From NCBI GenBank assembly GCA_049999725.1, contig JBNGIS010020308.1:1-34907 (forward strand): 34,907 bases of DNA, in the 5' to 3' direction. Of this stretch, positions 31,441 to 34,907 are shown piece by piece. The notes under the pieces were generated by a model. The model searched no databases and had not been told where the DNA came from. It worked only from the letters and a program-made list of their open reading frames with translations. Each line of letters begins with the position of its first letter. Within the stretch, counting starts at the first letter, position 1. Position numbers and translations under genes: made by a program. The DNA comes from Haplomitrium mnioides (Eukaryota > Marchantiophyta > Haplomitriopsida > Calobryales).

Positions 31441-34400
31441 GCTGACAACAATGAAGCTTGGAATGACAACAAAAAAGAAGTAAGACAATGAAGCTTGGAA
31501 TGAAAACAAATATGAATGGAGTCATTGAAGATTGGATCGACAACAAGCATAAAGGAACACATTTTAGCTTGGAATGACTAAGACAATGAAGGAACACAAT
31601 GAAGCTTGGAATGACAAAAATAAAAATGAAGGCATTCAAGCTTGGATGGACAACAAACATAAAGGAACACATTTTGACTTGGAATGACAACAAATATGAA
31701 GTAGACAATGAAGCTTGGAATGACAACAAAAATGAAGTAAGACAATGAAGCTTGGAATGAAAACAAATATGAATGAAGACATTGAAGCTTGGATCGACGA
31801 CAAACATAATAGATGACATTTTAGTTTGGAATTACAACAAATAAGAAGACAATGAAGATTGGAATGAAAACAAATATGAATGGAGACATTGATGCTTGGA
31901 TCGACAACAAGTATAAAAGAAGACATTTATAATTAGAATGACAACAAATATGAAGTAAGACAATGAAGCTTGGAATGAAAACAAATATGAATGAACACAT
32001 TCAAGCTTGGATCGACGACAAACATAAAGGAAAATATTTGAGTTTGGAATGAAAACAAATATGAAGGAAGACAATCAAGCTTGGAATGAAAACAAATAAA
32101 AATGAAGACATTTAACCTTGGATCGACAACAAACACAAAGGAACACATTTTAGCTCCGAATGACATTAAATATGAAGGAAGACAATGAAGCTTGGAATGA
32201 CAACAAATATGAAATAAGCCAATGAAGCTTGGAATGAAAACAAACATGAATAAAGATCATCATGGTTAGATTGACAAGAAATATAAATAGAGACATTTTA
32301 GAATGGAATGACAACAAATATGAAGTAAGACAATGACGCTTGGAATGAAAACAAATAAAAATGATAACATTCAAACTTGGATCGACAATAAACACAAAGG
32401 ATACCATTTAAGCTTGGAATGACAACAAATATAAAGGAACACGTTGAAGCTTAGATCGACAACAATCGTAAAAGAAGGCATTTTTGCTTGGAATGACAAC
32501 AAATATAAAATAAGACAATGAAGTTTGAATTGAAAAAAAATATAAATGAAGACATTGAAGCTTGGATCGACAACAAACATAAAAGAAGACAATTTAGGTT
32601 GGAATGACAACAAATATGAAGTAAGACAACGAAGCTTGGAATGAAAACAAATATGAATGGAGACATTGAAGCTTGGATCGACAACAAGTATAAAGGAAGA
32701 CATTTATAATTAGAATGAAAACAAATATGAAGTAAGACAATGAAGCTTAGAATGAAAACAAATATGAATGAACACATTCAGGCTTAGATCAACAACAAAC
32801 ATAAAGGAAAATATTTGAGTTTGGAATGAAAACAAATCTGAAGGAAGACAATGAAGCTTGGAATGAAAACAAATAAAAATGAAGACATTCAAGCTTGGAT
32901 CGACAACAAGCATAAAGGAACACATTTTAGCTTGGAATGACAACAAATATTAAGGAAGACAATGAAGCTTGGAATGACAACAAATATAAAGTAAAACAAT
33001 GAATCTTTGAATGAAAACAAATATGAATGAAGACATTGAAGCTTGGATCGACAACAAACATAAAGGAACACATTTTAGCTTCGAATAGAAACAAATATAA
33101 AGGAAGATAATGAAGCTTGAAATGACAACAAATATAAGGTGAGACAATGAAGCTTGGAATGAAACAAATATGAATGAAGACATTGAAGCTTGGATCGATA
33201 ACAAACATAAACAAACACATTTTAGCTTGGAATGACAAAAAATATAAAGGAAGACATTTTAGCTTGGAATGTAAGCATATATGAAGAAAGACAATGAAGC
33301 TTGGAATAACAACAAATATGAAGTACGAAAGTGAAGCTTGGAATAACAACAAATATGAAGTAAAACAATGAAGATTGGATTGAAAACAAACATCAATGAA
33401 AACATTGATGCTAAGATCAACAATAAATACAAAGGAAGACGTTTTAGATTGGAATGACAACAAATATGAGGTAAGACAATGAAACTTGGAATGAAAACAA
33501 ACATAAATGAAGACATTGATGCTTAGATTTACAACAAACATAAAAGAAGACAATTTGCTTTGGAATGACACAAAATAAAAAGTAAAACAATGAAGCTTGC
33601 AATGAAAACAAATATGAATGAAGACATTGATGCTTGGATCGACAACAAATATGAAGGAAGATATTTAAGATTGGAATGACAACAAATATGAAGTAAGACA
33701 ATGAAGCTTGAAATAAAAACAAACATGAATGAAGACATTTAGCTTGGATCAACAACAAACAAAAATGAACACATTTTATCTTGGAATGACAACAAATATG
33801 GAGGAAGAAAATGAAGCTCGGAATGACAACAAATATGAAGTTGGATAATGAAGCTTGGAATGAAAACAAATATGAATGAAGACATTGAAGATTGGATCCA
33901 CAACAAGCATAAAAGAACACATTTTAGCAAGGAATGATTAAGACAATAAAGGAAGACAATATAGCTTGGAATGACAAAAATAAAAATCAAGACATTCAAG
34001 CCTGGATCGACAACAACCATAAAGGGACACATTTTGGCTTGGAATGACCACATATACAAAGTAAGATAATGAAGCTTAGAATGAAAGAAAATATGAATGA
34101 ATACATTAAAGCTTGGATCAACAACAAACATAAAGTAACACATTTTAGCTTTGAATGACAACAAATATCAAGAAAGGCAATGAAGCTTGGAATGACAACA
34201 AATATGAAGTAAGATAATGAAGCTTAGAATGAAAACAAATATGAAGGAAGACAATGAAGCTTTAAATGACAACAAATATGAAGTAAGACAATAAAGCTTG
34301 GAATGAAAGCAAATATAAATGAAGACATTAAAGCTTGGATCGACAATAAACAAATAGGAACACATTTTAGCTTGGAATGGCAGCAAATATGAAGGAAGAC

Positions 34401-34907
34401 AATGAAGCTTGGAATGACAACAAATATGAAGTAAGACAATGAAGCTTTGAATGAAAACATATATGAATGAAGACATTGAAGCTTGGATCGACAACAAACA
34501 TAAAGCAAGACAATTTAGCTTGGAATGACAACAAATATGAAGTAAGACAATGAAGCTTGGAATGACAACCAATATGAAGTAAGACAATGAAGCTTGGAAT
34601 GAAAAACAATATAAATGAAGACATTGAATCTTGGATCGACAACAAACATAAAGAAACACATTTTAGCTTGGAATGACAACAAATATGACGGAAGACAATG
34701 AAGCTTGAAATGAGAACAAATATGAAGTAAGACAATGAAGCTTGGAATGAAAACAAACAAAATGAAGACATTGAAGCTTGGATCAACGATAAACATAAAG
34801 GAACACGTTTTAGTTTGGAATGACAAAAAATATGACAGAAGATATTGAAGCTTGGAATGACAACAAATATGAAGTAAGACAATAGAGCTTGGAATGAAAG
34901 CCAATAT
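31441..34907. repeat. 37-bp satellite with a four-monomer (148-bp) higher-order unit
   Basis: About 94 tandem monomers of 37 bp, most containing AAGCTTGGAATGA or AAGCTTGGATCGA, then ACAACAAA and an AAGACA-like end. Four monomer types can be told apart: with GAAGTAAGACAATG, with GAATGAAGACATTG, with GGATCGACAACAAACATAAA, and with TAGCTTGG...GGAAGACAATG. The usual order repeats every four monomers; some blocks have three or five (for example near 33300). The array is not closed at the window end. It has few stops on the minus strand, so several overlapping open frames of up to 214 codons appear, all repetitive and with shifting phase because 37 is not a multiple of three. HindIII-type AAGCTT sites recur in most monomers. 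Confidence 0.95.

Noticed and set aside
31385-34904. Long minus-strand open frames rich in Phe, Leu, Ser and Cys that look like membrane proteins
   Set aside because: All are translations of the 37-bp satellite in rotating phase; the frames overlap and none has flanking gene structure.

Overview
The window looks like transposon-dense, AT-rich nuclear DNA of a land plant. Reasons: a plant-type Ty1/copia and a plant-type Ty3/gypsy element, GT-AG introns with pyrimidine-rich acceptors, a nuclear-localisation-like motif in one gene, a long satellite array, and 100-N scaffold gaps. The DUF7869-type gene copies lean towards a seed-free plant (fern, lycophyte or bryophyte), but I cannot fix the species. 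I found no intact conventional host gene, tRNA or rRNA. Nearly every coding stretch is interrupted by stops or frameshifts.

Layout. 1-2052: C-terminal half of a DUF7869-type gene (minus strand) with its 3' flank, including an N gap flanked by a 47-bp duplicated contig overlap. 2076-7690: a decayed Ty1/copia element (plus). 7690-8889: probable N-terminal half of a DUF7869-type gene (minus). 9785-11055: truncated copy A of a gene read here as a ParB-like domain joined to a beta-class DNA methyltransferase (plus). 11863-18423: longer copy B of the same gene (minus), in four exons, with a 2655-bp solo-LTR-like insertion in intron 1. 19006-20656: DUF7869-type gene, middle and C-terminal parts (plus). 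21732-22650: a third DUF7869 fragment (minus), starting exactly at a second N gap. 22655-27087: truncated Ty3/gypsy element (minus) without integrase, followed by about 4 kb of higher-GC, LTR-like sequence to about 31380. 31441-34907: satellite of 37-bp monomers, mostly in a four-monomer (148-bp) higher-order unit, running off the window.

How the parts may work together. The methyltransferase-like gene and the DUF7869-type gene lie head to head twice (copy A with the 7690-8889 fragment; copy B with the 19006-20656 gene). The shared upstream regions, the methyltransferase-gene introns and the outer flanks all carry clusters of one short palindrome family: AGTCCATGCGCGCATGGACT in introns, CTATGCGCGCATAG in flanks. 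The inference is that both genes belong to one two-gene mobile element with palindromic binding or methylation sites. Everything seen here is a decayed copy. Domain calls come from motifs read by eye; no database was searched.
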